This document shows positions 53,074-62,015 of a stretch of DNA of 64,000 nt, one piece after another (within the stretch, counting starts at the first letter, position 1; each line of letters starts with the position of its first letter). The DNA comes from Megasphaera sp. AM44-1BH (GTDB lineage: Bacteria > Bacillota > Negativicutes > Veillonellales > Megasphaeraceae). Location of the stretch: the NCBI RefSeq assembly GCF_003467125.1, contig NZ_QSFA01000003.1:110565-174564 (forward strand). Reading direction: 5' to 3'. The position numbers and the translations under genes are program-made. The notes beneath the pieces were generated by a model. It did not search any database and was not told the DNA's origin. It saw nothing but the letters and a program-made list of their open reading frames with translations.

Positions 53074-56034
53074 TCATTCTTTTTCATTCTGGGCATAGCG
53101 ACGTCCAATCTGCATGCGGTCACCGGCTACGGCCTGAATCAGCCAGGAATTATTCGGCGGGCATCCTTTACAAGGCGTTCCTTTAGACCAGAGCTTTGCT
53201 GTGCAGGCTCCCATAAAGATAAGGTCTTCCGGTTTAACATCCTGCGGAATCCGGTCTTCCGTCACCGGCCCCAGCACGATGGTTTTACCTTCCAGCAGAT
53301 ATTCGATATGTTCCGCCTTCATATCCATGATGGCACTGATGAGCGTTGCCTTGCAACCCGTGCAGGCTTTGGCATCTTCAATAATGGTAAACGGCGGCAC
53401 TCCTTCTATTTTGACTTCCGTAGCCCGCTTAAAACGTCGTTTAACTGTATCAATCGGTTCTCCTTTTATGTCAATCTTCTGGAGATCCATTTCGCCAAGT
53501 CCCCGTTCATGGGCCTCTACGGTCGTGCGCACTTCTTCCGGATCATATCCCATGACAGCACTGGTGACAGCATCAGCAGCAACACAATCTTTCGATGCAA
53601 TGACAAGATTCATATGGACCGGTTCCCCAAAAATAGGCCCCAGGCCTTCCTGTCCTGTAATCCCATCTACAATCGTCAGGACCCGGGGGATTGCCTGGTT
53701 GAGATCGACAACACCGCCGAACACGCCCAACTTATGGAACTGTTTCTTCTCCCCGTCCTGAATGAGCCCTTTGAGATTCTTGATTCCCAGCGTAACTTCC
53801 GTCTGGTCATGCGTCTTCATAACGGGCACGCTGATGATGGCATCTGCCTTGGCTACCGGTTCCCATGTCCAGAGTTCTTTGATAATATGACCTTCCGGAG
53901 CTGGGATTTTAACAGTCTTTTCTTTTTTCAAGTCCAGGACTGTATATCCCTGTTCACGAAGCTTGTCATATTCAGCAAACCGGATCACTTCCTCCGTATC
54001 GACACCGGCTGCCGATGATTCAGCAATAACAGGATCTGCTCCCAGTTCCTTTACCATATCAGCAATGGCCTTACAAACTTCATACCGGGTAACGGCGCCG
54101 GAAAAACGGTCTTGTCCTTTAGCAACTAAATTAGGATTAATGAGGACGTGAAAACCTGGTTTGATGATATCTTCCAGTCCGCCAATCGCTTCTACGGCCT
54201 GACGGACAGCTTTCGCTATGGCCTGTTCGGTATTGTCCTGCACTTTGATAATGGATACGGTACTCATAGTCTGACCTCCTGTAGTATTTAGTTTTGCTTT
54301 TATGATATCTACTAATTCATCGGCACTCTTGGAACAGATAATCCCCCTCTTCGTCAAATCATCACTGACTTCTACGGGTAAATCACTGCCTGCTATATTT
54401 TCATTGAGCAGGCCTCCCATAATGACGTGGGCCTGTATCTGCCTTTTTTTCAACACGTCCTGAAGCTTTTTAGCATAGGTCAGGGCAATGCCGTTAAACG
54501 TAGATAAAAGGATAAATTTGGCATCTGTTTCTATTAGTGTATCTGCAATTTCATCGGGTTCCACGTTGGCACCAAGGTCAAAAATCGTCATTCCCGCTTT
54601 TTCCAGCACGGATTTAACGATTTCCTTGCCAAATTCGTGGACATCGGTCGATGCAACCACTGCCGGTACACCTTCCAGTGAATGTTCCAGGTTTTTGATA
54701 CGCTGACAGATAACGTCTTTACGATGATTAATAGTCCATACAATATCGGTCGGCTGGATTGGAATCCTGCCGCGCATAGCCTGAGAATCTTCCTTGCCGG
54801 CACCATAACGAGATTCCAGTTGAGCCGGGCCCATTGCTTTTAATGCCATGAAAAGTTCACAGGGATTACGGGTATCAACCCCGATATCATCCATTCCATT
54901 CATGACCCGTTCAAAAAACAGGCCTCCTCCGGCTACAAGCCGGTCTTTAATAGCGGTCATTTTTTCCATATTCAGGAAGGGCGCATAGTGTTTTGCTTTT
55001 TCTTCCAGCATATTGGCCGTCACATGAACTTGTATGATTTCATCTGGAGAAGGAATCCGTACGGCTTCCGTAATGGGAATCGGCGTGACTGCATGCCCTG
55101 TCGGAAACAGGAGCTGTCCACACGTATCCGCCAGGACAAACGAGGACAGTGATCCGTAGTTCCGGTCGTAATCGCCAGTATAATCGGTCGTGCTGCCATA
55201 AATCATCGATCCCAGCGAATGCTTTGTATTGATTTCATCCATGGCCATAAGAAATACAATCCGCATGATAGGATCGGTAAACAAATTACCGAAGCAATGA
55301 GACAGGTGGGCTCCCAGCAAATCTTCCACGATATATCGCTCCAGAATGGCCCATCCCGTAAGATTAGCCAGATCGTGGAACATGGCGCCAAAACCGTCAT
55401 CCAGATTGGAATGGATAAGTGTGTCATGGTCGTTAAACCGGGCCATAATCCCGATAGCCACCGCCATATTGATGACCCGGTCTTTTTTGCTCATCAGTCC
55501 GCCAGGATATTCGTACGTATAATATTGAGCAATATTTCCAATCGTCGTTGCTCCTGCTTTAAGGGCAAGTTTGACATTTTCTGTCGAATTCAACGAACCG
55601 ATCATATGATCTCCAAAATGAGGCTGGATCGGCACAATCTGTCCGCAGGCACGCCACTCTTCTTCGGAATTCAGAATAAGGCCTGTTCCCGGAGTAACAC
55701 GGTCCCGCATATCTTCCGGCACTCCCATGATCCAGTCCAGACACATACCAAACCGGTCCAGGACGACACCACGTTCTGTCAACTGTTTATAAATGTAACG
55801 GAAATTTTTGGCAGATTCTTCAAACGAATTCCAGCCGATGGCTGTGTGATGCATAACTTTCTTTTTTTTCATCATGCGCCGTTTATATTCGCCTTCAGAA
55901 CACACATGATGTGTACGCATAAATAGTGTCGTCCCCACCCGGATGTCACGGGACTCTGTTTCCGCCTTACTTTGTATCTCCTGCAACGAAGGCAGTTCTT
56001 CCGGTACTAAATCCTGCTTTAATACAACATCCAT
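53074..56034 (-). CDS. Fusion of a cobalamin-binding mutase-like protein and a DUF362 protein
   Basis: The 986-aa protein has three parts. Residues 1-440 form a large alpha/beta, probably barrel-type region I cannot assign. Residues about 450-585 are a B12-binding domain with STDVHEFGKEIV (Asp464-x-His466-x2-Gly469, the DxHxxG base-off motif) and MGG (540-541). Residues 590-986 are DUF362, with CTGCK and GTPCKGCPP cysteine pairs that could bind a metal cluster. The junction at Met590 has AGGAGGTCAGACT before ATG at 54267, a full ribosome site inside the frame. ATG at 56034 follows CAGGGAG. An adenosylcobalamin- or methyl-transfer role in amino-acid catabolism is inference. Confidence 0.82.
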   Translation of the reverse strand: MDVVLKQDLVPEELPSLQEIQSKAETESRDIRVGTTLFMRTHHVCSEGEYKRRMMKKKKVMHHTAIGWNSFEESAKNFRYIYKQLTERGVVLDRFGMCLDWIMGVPEDMRDRVTPGTGLILNSEEEWRACGQIVPIQPHFGDHMIGSLNSTENVKLALKAGATTIGNIAQYYTYEYPGGLMSKKDRVINMAVAIGIMARFNDHDTLIHSNLDDGFGAMFHDLANLTGWAILERYIVEDLLGAHLSHCFGNLFTDPIMRIVFLMAMDEINTKHSLGSMIYGSTTDYTGDYDRNYGSLSSFVLADTCGQLLFPTGHAVTPIPITEAVRIPSPDEIIQVHVTANMLEEKAKHYAPFLNMEKMTAIKDRLVAGGGLFFERVMNGMDDIGVDTRNPCELFMALKAMGPAQLESRYGAGKEDSQAMRGRIPIQPTDIVWTINHRKDVICQRIKNLEHSLEGVPAVVASTDVHEFGKEIVKSVLEKAGMTIFDLGANVEPDEIADTLIETDAKFILLSTFNGIALTYAKKLQDVLKKRQIQAHVIMGGLLNENIAGSDLPVEVSDDLTKRGIICSKSADELVDIIKAKLNTTGGQTMSTVSIIKVQDNTEQAIAKAVRQAVEAIGGLEDIIKPGFHVLINPNLVAKGQDRFSGAVTRYEVCKAIADMVKELGADPVIAESSAAGVDTEEVIRFAEYDKLREQGYTVLDLKKEKTVKIPAPEGHIIKELWTWEPVAKADAIISVPVMKTHDQTEVTLGIKNLKGLIQDGEKKQFHKLGVFGGVVDLNQAIPRVLTIVDGITGQEGLGPIFGEPVHMNLVIASKDCVAADAVTSAVMGYDPEEVRTTVEAHERGLGEMDLQKIDIKGEPIDTVKRRFKRATEVKIEGVPPFTIIEDAKACTGCKATLISAIMDMKAEHIEYLLEGKTIVLGPVTEDRIPQDVKPEDLIFMGACTAKLWSKGTPCKGCPPNNSWLIQAVAGDRMQIGRRYAQNEKE
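54265..54280 (-). promoter_or_regulatory. Internal ribosome site at the fusion junction
   Basis: Within the long frame, AGGAGGT stands 5-6 bases before an ATG that begins exactly at the DUF362 domain. It is read through as Thr-Gly-Gly-Gln-Thr. A separate 397-aa DUF362 protein could be made from it. Confidence 0.7.
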
Positions 56035-56081
56035 CTGATTCACTCCCTGCATCGTATTAATGCTATGCCATATATAGGATC

Positions 56082-57428
56082 TCAATGAAAGAAAATCTTA
56101 GGTATATTCATAAGCGACTGGATGAACATAAACAGGAGAACCGGACAGGCTACATATTTGTAGATGAAGTCAAACCAGCTGCCGATGCGGATGCTGCTGC
56201 CCGGCATGAGCATGGTAAGACGAATTTTCTTTGCTCCCACATACCAGGCCAGAACGCAGGCCATGAGACTTGCCGTCAGCGTATATCCTACATCGCCTAC
56301 GAGGAAATCAAACTTCGCCAGGAATGCTTCGTCCCAGATACAGGGAATCGCCCCCAAGATGATGACGATAGAAACAATAATAATCGCCTTCGTGCGGCTC
56401 CAGCCCAGCGAATCACCGATAGTCGTCGCCGATGTTTCCAGATTAGCAATAGCCGAAGACAGCCCTGCCAACAGCATGGTCAGGAAAAACATGAATGCAA
56501 TAATCTGTGAAAATGGCATCTGTGCAAAGACATAGGGCAGTGTCAGATAGGTCAGTGCCGGACCAGACTGCAGATCAAGGCCAAAAGCTACAACGGCAGG
56601 AACGATGGCAAATCCGGCAACGACACAGCCAAACAAATTCCACCAGGCCACAGCCAGAAAATCCATGGGAATATTTGATTTTTCTGGCAGATAACGTCCG
56701 AACGCCGTCAGGTAGGAAGGCCCAAGCCCAATAGCAAAGAGTGCCATACCGGCTGCCCGGGACCACATAGAAGGATCCATCATCTGTTCCAGATCCGGCC
56801 GGGCCATCATAATGACTCCATCCATGGCGCCTGGCAGGAAAAATACCCGGACCATGAGTACGACCAGCAGCAGAAATGCCAGTGGAATACCGTAAAGACA
56901 GAATTTTTCAATTCCACCTTTAATACCCTTCAGACAGATAATGGCAATAAGAATCGTCGTAACTACCGTCCACGCAAATATGGCCGTTTTATTTTCCATA
57001 AAACCATTGAAGAATCCTATAGGATCTGTCATCATCGTGCCACTGAATAAACTGTATAGTGTATAGACCAGTGTCCAGGAAACGACAACGAAATAAAACA
57101 TATTCAGGCACATGGGAACTAATGGAAATATCCAGCCAATGTATTTGCCCTTTTCTCCCAATATTTTTCGAAAGCTTTCAATTGTCCCGTTACGCATTTT
57201 CCGCCCAAAAGCAATTTCCGCCATTCCTGCGGGTACGGCAATGACAATCGTAATAATGGTAAATGCCAAAACAAAGGAATCACCGCCGTTCTGCGCCGTG
57301 AGATACGGAAACCGCCAGATGGCACCCAGGCCAAAGGCCATGCCAACCGTTGATAAAATATACCCCAGCCGCGATCCCCATTGTTCTCTATTTTTTTCTT
57401 TGTTTTCAGATACTGGTGCACTGCTCAT
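56082..57428 (-). CDS. Sodium-dependent amino-acid symporter, NSS (SNF) family
   Basis: The 448-aa protein has about 11-12 helices in the LeuT fold. The unwound TM1 motif GMAFGLGAIWRFPYLTAQNGGDSFVLAF is clear, as are FAIGLGPSYLTAFGRYLP (TM6 region) and FFLTMLLAGLSSAIANLETSATTI (TM8, sodium site). Bacterial NSS members import amino acids. AGGAGGG precedes the ATG. It is the first gene of a three-gene operon with the B12/DUF362 fusion and an aminotransferase, pointing to uptake of the amino acid they degrade. Confidence 0.92.
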   Translation of the reverse strand: MSSAPVSENKEKNREQWGSRLGYILSTVGMAFGLGAIWRFPYLTAQNGGDSFVLAFTIITIVIAVPAGMAEIAFGRKMRNGTIESFRKILGEKGKYIGWIFPLVPMCLNMFYFVVVSWTLVYTLYSLFSGTMMTDPIGFFNGFMENKTAIFAWTVVTTILIAIICLKGIKGGIEKFCLYGIPLAFLLLVVLMVRVFFLPGAMDGVIMMARPDLEQMMDPSMWSRAAGMALFAIGLGPSYLTAFGRYLPEKSNIPMDFLAVAWWNLFGCVVAGFAIVPAVVAFGLDLQSGPALTYLTLPYVFAQMPFSQIIAFMFFLTMLLAGLSSAIANLETSATTIGDSLGWSRTKAIIIVSIVIILGAIPCIWDEAFLAKFDFLVGDVGYTLTASLMACVLAWYVGAKKIRLTMLMPGSSIRIGSWFDFIYKYVACPVLLFMFIQSLMNIPKIFFH

Positions 57429-57816
57429 CCTTAGCCCTCCTTAATTCTGCAATATACGTACACTAGTTTTCCCCTTCAGTCCAACCATTTTTCTCCCTGA
57501 GACAGCGGATTAAAATTCACAGAGAGCCACACCCTACTACAATAAAATAAAAAGCCAGCATAAACACTGTAGCCCCATCCGTAGCTATCACTCCTTTTAA
57601 TAATGAAGTAAGATTTTTACGTATGTGTACTACTTTCTCATCTGCAGAATAAAAAAAGTACGACGTGCCATTATGAATAACAAAGAATGTAGCGAGCCAA
57701 AAAATGAATAATAAAATTACTTTCCTTTGTGTATATTATACAAGAAACTATTTTTTCCGTAAAAAGACAGTCCTGAATGAAAGTATTCAGGATTCTAATA
57801 CATAGCTATATACACA
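57429..57816. other. AT-rich region upstream of the NSS operon
   Basis: About 390 bases without a firm gene. On the minus strand a TATAAT box lies near 57737, with a weak TTTACG 17 bases before it. A short hydrophobic frame at 57517-57591 (GTG start, 24 codons) resembles the tiny NSS-associated subunits but has no clean ribosome site. Confidence 0.35.
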
Positions 57817-59711
57817 TTGAGTAGGAGGCGGACCATGGCCCGCCGACCTCTCACACCACCGTGCGTACCGTTCGGTACACGGCGGTTCTCTAGTTTTCAC
57901 AGTTTTGCTCATAATAGCTCGACAAGGTGATATATCCTTGCCGGGCTATTTCTTTATTTGTCAGGATGGAGTTCAGCATGAGTGCCGCTCTCCATGGCCC
58001 TTTCCGGCAGTTGGCTAATTCGTGTACCTTCCATTCCGGCACGTTGTATTGCCGTATCATCCGGTATCGCGTCTTTACCTTCTTCCACTGTTTCCAGTAT
58101 ATGGCCCGTATTTTCCTGCGGAGCCATTCGTCCACCGTTCTCAGCAGCCCCTTCATATCCGCCAGTTTGAAGTAGTTTACCCATCCTTTTATAAATCGCT
58201 TCAGGATACGCGGTCTTTCTTCCTTGCTTATCGCTTTGCTCCGCTGGGTTATCTCCCGCAGACGGTTCATCATCTTTTTCTGCGATTTCTTATGTACCTT
58301 GAACCGGCATTCTCCTTTGTATCGGTAGAATCCATATCCCAGGTATTTCACTCTTGAGATATGCGCCACACTAGTCTTTTCCCGGTTCACTTTGAGGAAC
58401 AGTTTCCCTTCGATGAACGGGATGATGTGGGTCAGGGTTCGCTCTGCACTCCGTTTGCTTTTACAAAGTATCATGCAGTCATCGGCATAGCGCACAAATT
58501 TATGTCCGCGCTTTTCCAGTTCCTTGTCCAGTTCGTTCAGCATAATATTGCTGAGCAGGGGACTTAACGGCCCTCCCTGGGGCACGCCCTGCTGGCTTCG
58601 CTCAAATACTCCCTGCCGGATTATTCCGGCATTCAGGTATTTGTGTATCAGCGACAGGACTCTGCCATCCTTGATGGTCCGGGACAGGACTTCGATGAGC
58701 TTGCTCTGGCATACGGTGTCAAAGAATTTCTCTAAATCCATATCCACCACATAGACATATCCTTCGTTGGCATACTTCCGGCATTGTTTCAGGGCATCAT
58801 GGGCTCCCCGTCTGGGACGGAATCCGAAGTTGCTGTCTGAAAATTGTGGTTCATAGATTGGGGTCAGTACCTGGGCGATTGCCTGTTGGATGACCCGGTC
58901 TACTGCCGTGGGGATTCCTAATTTCCAGAACTTCCCCTTTTCTTCTTTGGGTATTTCTACCCGTCGGACGGGGTTTGGCTTATAGTGGCCGTCCCGTATC
59001 TGCTGAAGGAGGTCCACACGGTGTTCTCTAAGGTACGGTAGAAGCTCATCTACACTCATCTTATCGACTCCGCCTGCACCCCGGTTGGATTTTACCTTCT
59101 TGTAGGCACCATTCAGGTTGTCCCTTGATAATATCCGCTTCAGCAGACTGTCCGCTGGCAAGTCTGTGATGATGTCGTTGTGTTCCGCAATCCTTACAGA
59201 CACGGGCACTCCCGCATATCCTCGCTGTTCCGCAGCTGCCTTTTGCGGGCAGTCCTCTTGATGAAGTTTTCGGCCTGTATACGTCTGTTTGGTTGTCTTC
59301 ATTGACTGACATCTCCTAAAGTTCGGTCCTTCCGGGTCGGTCTATAGCCCGTCCCGTACTATGACCTCGGCTGACTTCTCGCGACAAATCTTGTTTCAAC
59401 CGTAACCGCCAATATTCTATGGCGTAGGCTACGCCCGTGAGACCTCCCCGGGTAAGAACGCACTCTTTCTCTCCATGTGTCTGCCACATATACTATTCAT
59501 GGTTCCGTGTAGCTATGGGACTTCAACCTGTTTGGTGGCCTTATCCCCATGACTAGCCTTATGTGATTTCTGTTCGTCAGACCAGAGATTTGCCTCGACC
59601 TTCCTCCAGATTCCATCTCACGATGGACACCCTTGGTTCTGGCTATGGCCTTCCCTCTACCGGGCGGCCTAGGGACTTTCACCCATTAGAGTGCGCCCAT
59701 GCCGGGCGCAC
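57817..59711 (-). mobile_element. Group II intron, full length
   Basis: On the minus strand the element begins GTGCGCCCGGCATGGG, the usual GUGYG 5' end. It contains an intron-encoded reverse transcriptase and closes with a domain V-like hairpin (CCGCCGTGTACCGAACGGTA...ACGGTGG) and domain VI, ending CTACTCAAT at 57817. Size is about 1.9 kb. The upstream exon is a rho-independent terminator, whose T-run ends one base before the intron. Insertion behind terminators is the habit of group IIC introns. It looks intact and mobile. Confidence 0.88.
57890..59302 (-). CDS. ltrA: Group II intron reverse transcriptase/maturase
   Basis: The 470-aa intron-encoded protein splices and mobilises its intron. 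The RT domain spans about 60-330, with RGAGGVDKMS (RT1), LGIPTAVDRVIQQAI, QGGPLSPLLSNIML, and catalytic YADD at 272-275. Maturase domain X follows (about 340-440), ending with WRAALMLNSILTNKEIARQGYITLSSYY. No HNH endonuclease follows, as in class C and D introns. AGGAGATGTCAGTCA precedes the ATG, inside domain IV of the intron. Confidence 0.95.
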   Translation of the reverse strand: MKTTKQTYTGRKLHQEDCPQKAAAEQRGYAGVPVSVRIAEHNDIITDLPADSLLKRILSRDNLNGAYKKVKSNRGAGGVDKMSVDELLPYLREHRVDLLQQIRDGHYKPNPVRRVEIPKEEKGKFWKLGIPTAVDRVIQQAIAQVLTPIYEPQFSDSNFGFRPRRGAHDALKQCRKYANEGYVYVVDMDLEKFFDTVCQSKLIEVLSRTIKDGRVLSLIHKYLNAGIIRQGVFERSQQGVPQGGPLSPLLSNIMLNELDKELEKRGHKFVRYADDCMILCKSKRSAERTLTHIIPFIEGKLFLKVNREKTSVAHISRVKYLGYGFYRYKGECRFKVHKKSQKKMMNRLREITQRSKAISKEERPRILKRFIKGWVNYFKLADMKGLLRTVDEWLRRKIRAIYWKQWKKVKTRYRMIRQYNVPEWKVHELANCRKGPWRAALMLNSILTNKEIARQGYITLSSYYEQNCEN

Positions 59712-59712
59712 C

Positions 59713-59749
59713 AAAAAACCTGTAGCGATACTCACCGTTACAGGTTTTC
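59713..59749 (-). terminator. Terminator of the LysR gene, target of the intron
   Basis: On the minus strand AAAACCTGTA...TACAGGTTTTTT forms the stem and T-run, 12 bases after the LysR stop codon. The intron begins one base after the T-run. Confidence 0.88.
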
Positions 59750-59760
59750 TTAGTGTATAT

Positions 59761-60657
59761 TTATAAAATATTATCTTTAACCATTTCTACTGCACATTCA
59801 ATGAACCGCCTGGTGTGAAGTGATGCTGACGACAAAGAACGTACGGCCATTCCCAGATGGCGGATGACCGGTGGGTCCAGCGGACGCGTTTCCAAATCCG
59901 GATGTTCTGAGATATTGAGTTTCAACAGTAACTCCGGCAATAATCCTATTCCTAATTTCTTTTCAATCAGATAAAGGACCGTATGATCCGAATAGGACGT
60001 AAATTTTGCCGTATTAGGAATATGTAAGCGCTGAAAATAGGATACAACATCGATATCTTGCCCGTCCAGTGAACGGTACATATACAAATCAGGCCCCATC
60101 AGCTCTGCTGCCGGGATTTCTTTATATTGGCACAAGTCATGGTCTTTGGGAAGAACAGCCTTGTACTGATCTTCCTTCAAATCTACCCAGTCATACTCTC
60201 TTCCCGGTTGCCGGCTGATAATCGCAACATCCAGCATTCCCGTATTCAGCCATTCTTCCAATTGTTCAAATCCATTTTCTTCTACCAGATCCACCTGGAT
60301 ATGAGGATACTGCTGATGAAACCGTTCAATCAAGCTTGGCATCCATGCACAGGAAATCGTCGGGAAGCATCCTACACAGACTTTCTTTTTTATATTTCTT
60401 CGGGCCAGATTACATTGATCTTCTACTTCCGTATTGACCGCTACCAGTTTCTGTATATAAGGCAGAATAGTCTCTCCCTCAGCCGTAGGGCGTACTCCCT
60501 TGTTACTCCGCAGAAGTAGCGGGAACCCAATTTCTTTTTCCAGACTGTTCATCATATGAGTAATACCAGATTGGGTATATCCCAGCTCTTTGCAAGCCCG
60601 TACATAACTCCCCTTTTCTATGACTTTCAGCAGTACTTCATATTTTTTTATGTCCAT
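59761..60657 (-). CDS. LysR-type transcriptional regulator
   Basis: The 298-aa product has the winged helix-turn-helix at 1-60 (VIEKGSYVRACKELGYTQSGITHMMNSLEKEIG) and a type 2 periplasmic-binding effector domain (about 90-290). The ATG has GGAAGG upstream. It is divergent from a second LysR gene at 60905 and downstream of nothing; its own target is not evident. A group II intron sits behind its terminator, leaving the coding region intact. Confidence 0.88.
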   Translation of the reverse strand: MDIKKYEVLLKVIEKGSYVRACKELGYTQSGITHMMNSLEKEIGFPLLLRSNKGVRPTAEGETILPYIQKLVAVNTEVEDQCNLARRNIKKKVCVGCFPTISCAWMPSLIERFHQQYPHIQVDLVEENGFEQLEEWLNTGMLDVAIISRQPGREYDWVDLKEDQYKAVLPKDHDLCQYKEIPAAELMGPDLYMYRSLDGQDIDVVSYFQRLHIPNTAKFTSYSDHTVLYLIEKKLGIGLLPELLLKLNISEHPDLETRPLDPPVIRHLGMAVRSLSSASLHTRRFIECAVEMVKDNIL

Positions 60658-60904
60658 AAAGACGCCTGCCTTCCCTGATTTTAATGATTACCTTAATTAT
60701 ATTAATACTGCTAAAGGAAAAAATATATAAGAAAACTATATATTATTTTGTCATATTATTTCTGTTATTCATATAACTCCGCCATATTCTCATAGTTACT
60801 CCTTTTATTTTAGGAAACACTCTGTTAAAATAATGATATACACTATATGTCGGACATTTTTTGTTTTTATATATAGTCTACCTATATACCAAGGAAGTGG
60901 CAGT

Positions 60905-61894
60905 ATGACCTTACAACAGCTTCATTACATCGTTGAGTTATCAAAGCATAATTCTATTTCAGCAGCCGCCCAGGCTTTGTTCATCGCCCAGCCCAGTCTT
61001 AGTACGGCTGTAAAAGAGCTGGAAAAAGAATTTCACATTACCATTCTGGAACGGAACCGCCACGGCATCAGCTTTACGCCGGAAGGGCTAGAATTCCTCA
61101 ATTATGCCAATCATATCATCGAGCAGACGACGAGCCTGCGTGAACATTTCAGTCCTCAGCAGGAAGGAGAGAAAAAGCTGCGCCTGTCCATTTCTTCCCA
61201 ACATTATATGTTTGCCGTCGATGCCCTCACCGATTATCTGCAATCGATTATACGGAATCCCCGGTACACCATCACCTTCCGTGAAGGCCGTACGTCCCAG
61301 GTCATTCAGGACGTCATCACCCAGCGCAGCCAGGTCGGCATCATCTTTATTTCCAAGATGACGCAGAAATTCATGGAACGGACACTCCGTAAGAACGGGC
61401 TGGAATTTACAGAGCTCTTTTCTTATCCGCCCTATGTATTTATGAATACGGCCCACCCGTTATCCAAATATGATGCCCTGTCTATAGAACAGCTGGCCCC
61501 GTATCCGTATATCCAGTATACCCAGGAAGAGGACTCGTACCAGTTCTCTGAAGAAATCATCATCCCCGATATCAATCCCGAACGGGCCATCAATATCACC
61601 GACCGTTCCACCTTATTCAGTGTTATCGCCTCTACCGATGCCTATACGATTGGCACGGGGATTCTGTTCCGGGCCTGGGATTACTGGCCCATCGAGTCCA
61701 TTCCTATGAAAAACCCGCTGGATATCATGCGCGTCGGCTGGATCAAGTCCCAGACTACGACCTTATCATCGACGGCCCGGGATTACATCGAACAGTTAAA
61801 AAATACCCTCATCAGCCGGGGAGTGACTTTATCGGAATCAGCGGCTCCCAAAACAGAGGATTCTACAAATCCGGATCAATCATCCGATACCTGA
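60905..61894 (+). CDS. LysR-type transcriptional regulator
   Basis: The 329-aa product has the helix-turn-helix at 1-60 (SKHNSISAAAQALFIAQPSLSTAVKELEKEF) and a typical effector domain. ATG at 60905 follows AAGGAAG; an upstream frame extension is hydrophobic and lacks a ribosome site. The last 25 residues are polar and probably disordered, a little longer than usual. It is convergent with the NhaC gene at 62016 and divergent from another LysR gene, so its target cannot be told from position. Confidence 0.87.
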   Translation: MTLQQLHYIVELSKHNSISAAAQALFIAQPSLSTAVKELEKEFHITILERNRHGISFTPEGLEFLNYANHIIEQTTSLREHFSPQQEGEKKLRLSISSQHYMFAVDALTDYLQSIIRNPRYTITFREGRTSQVIQDVITQRSQVGIIFISKMTQKFMERTLRKNGLEFTELFSYPPYVFMNTAHPLSKYDALSIEQLAPYPYIQYTQEEDSYQFSEEIIIPDINPERAINITDRSTLFSVIASTDAYTIGTGILFRAWDYWPIESIPMKNPLDIMRVGWIKSQTTTLSSTARDYIEQLKNTLISRGVTLSESAAPKTEDSTNPDQSSDT

Positions 61895-61911
61895 TCCGAT
61901 ACGGAAACACA

Positions 61912-61968
61912 AACAGGGAACGTAACAAAATTGATTTCAAATCATTTTGTTACATTCCCTGTTTTTAT
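61912..61968. terminator. Terminator hairpin
   Basis: AAACAGGGAA-GTAACAAAAT pairs with ATTTTGTTAC-TTCCCTGTTT, followed by a T-run. It lies between convergent genes and may act both ways. Confidence 0.9.
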
Positions 61969-62015
61969 ACTATTCAGAGGCTCCCATTTTTCGGAAGCCT
62001 CTGAATAAATCAATC

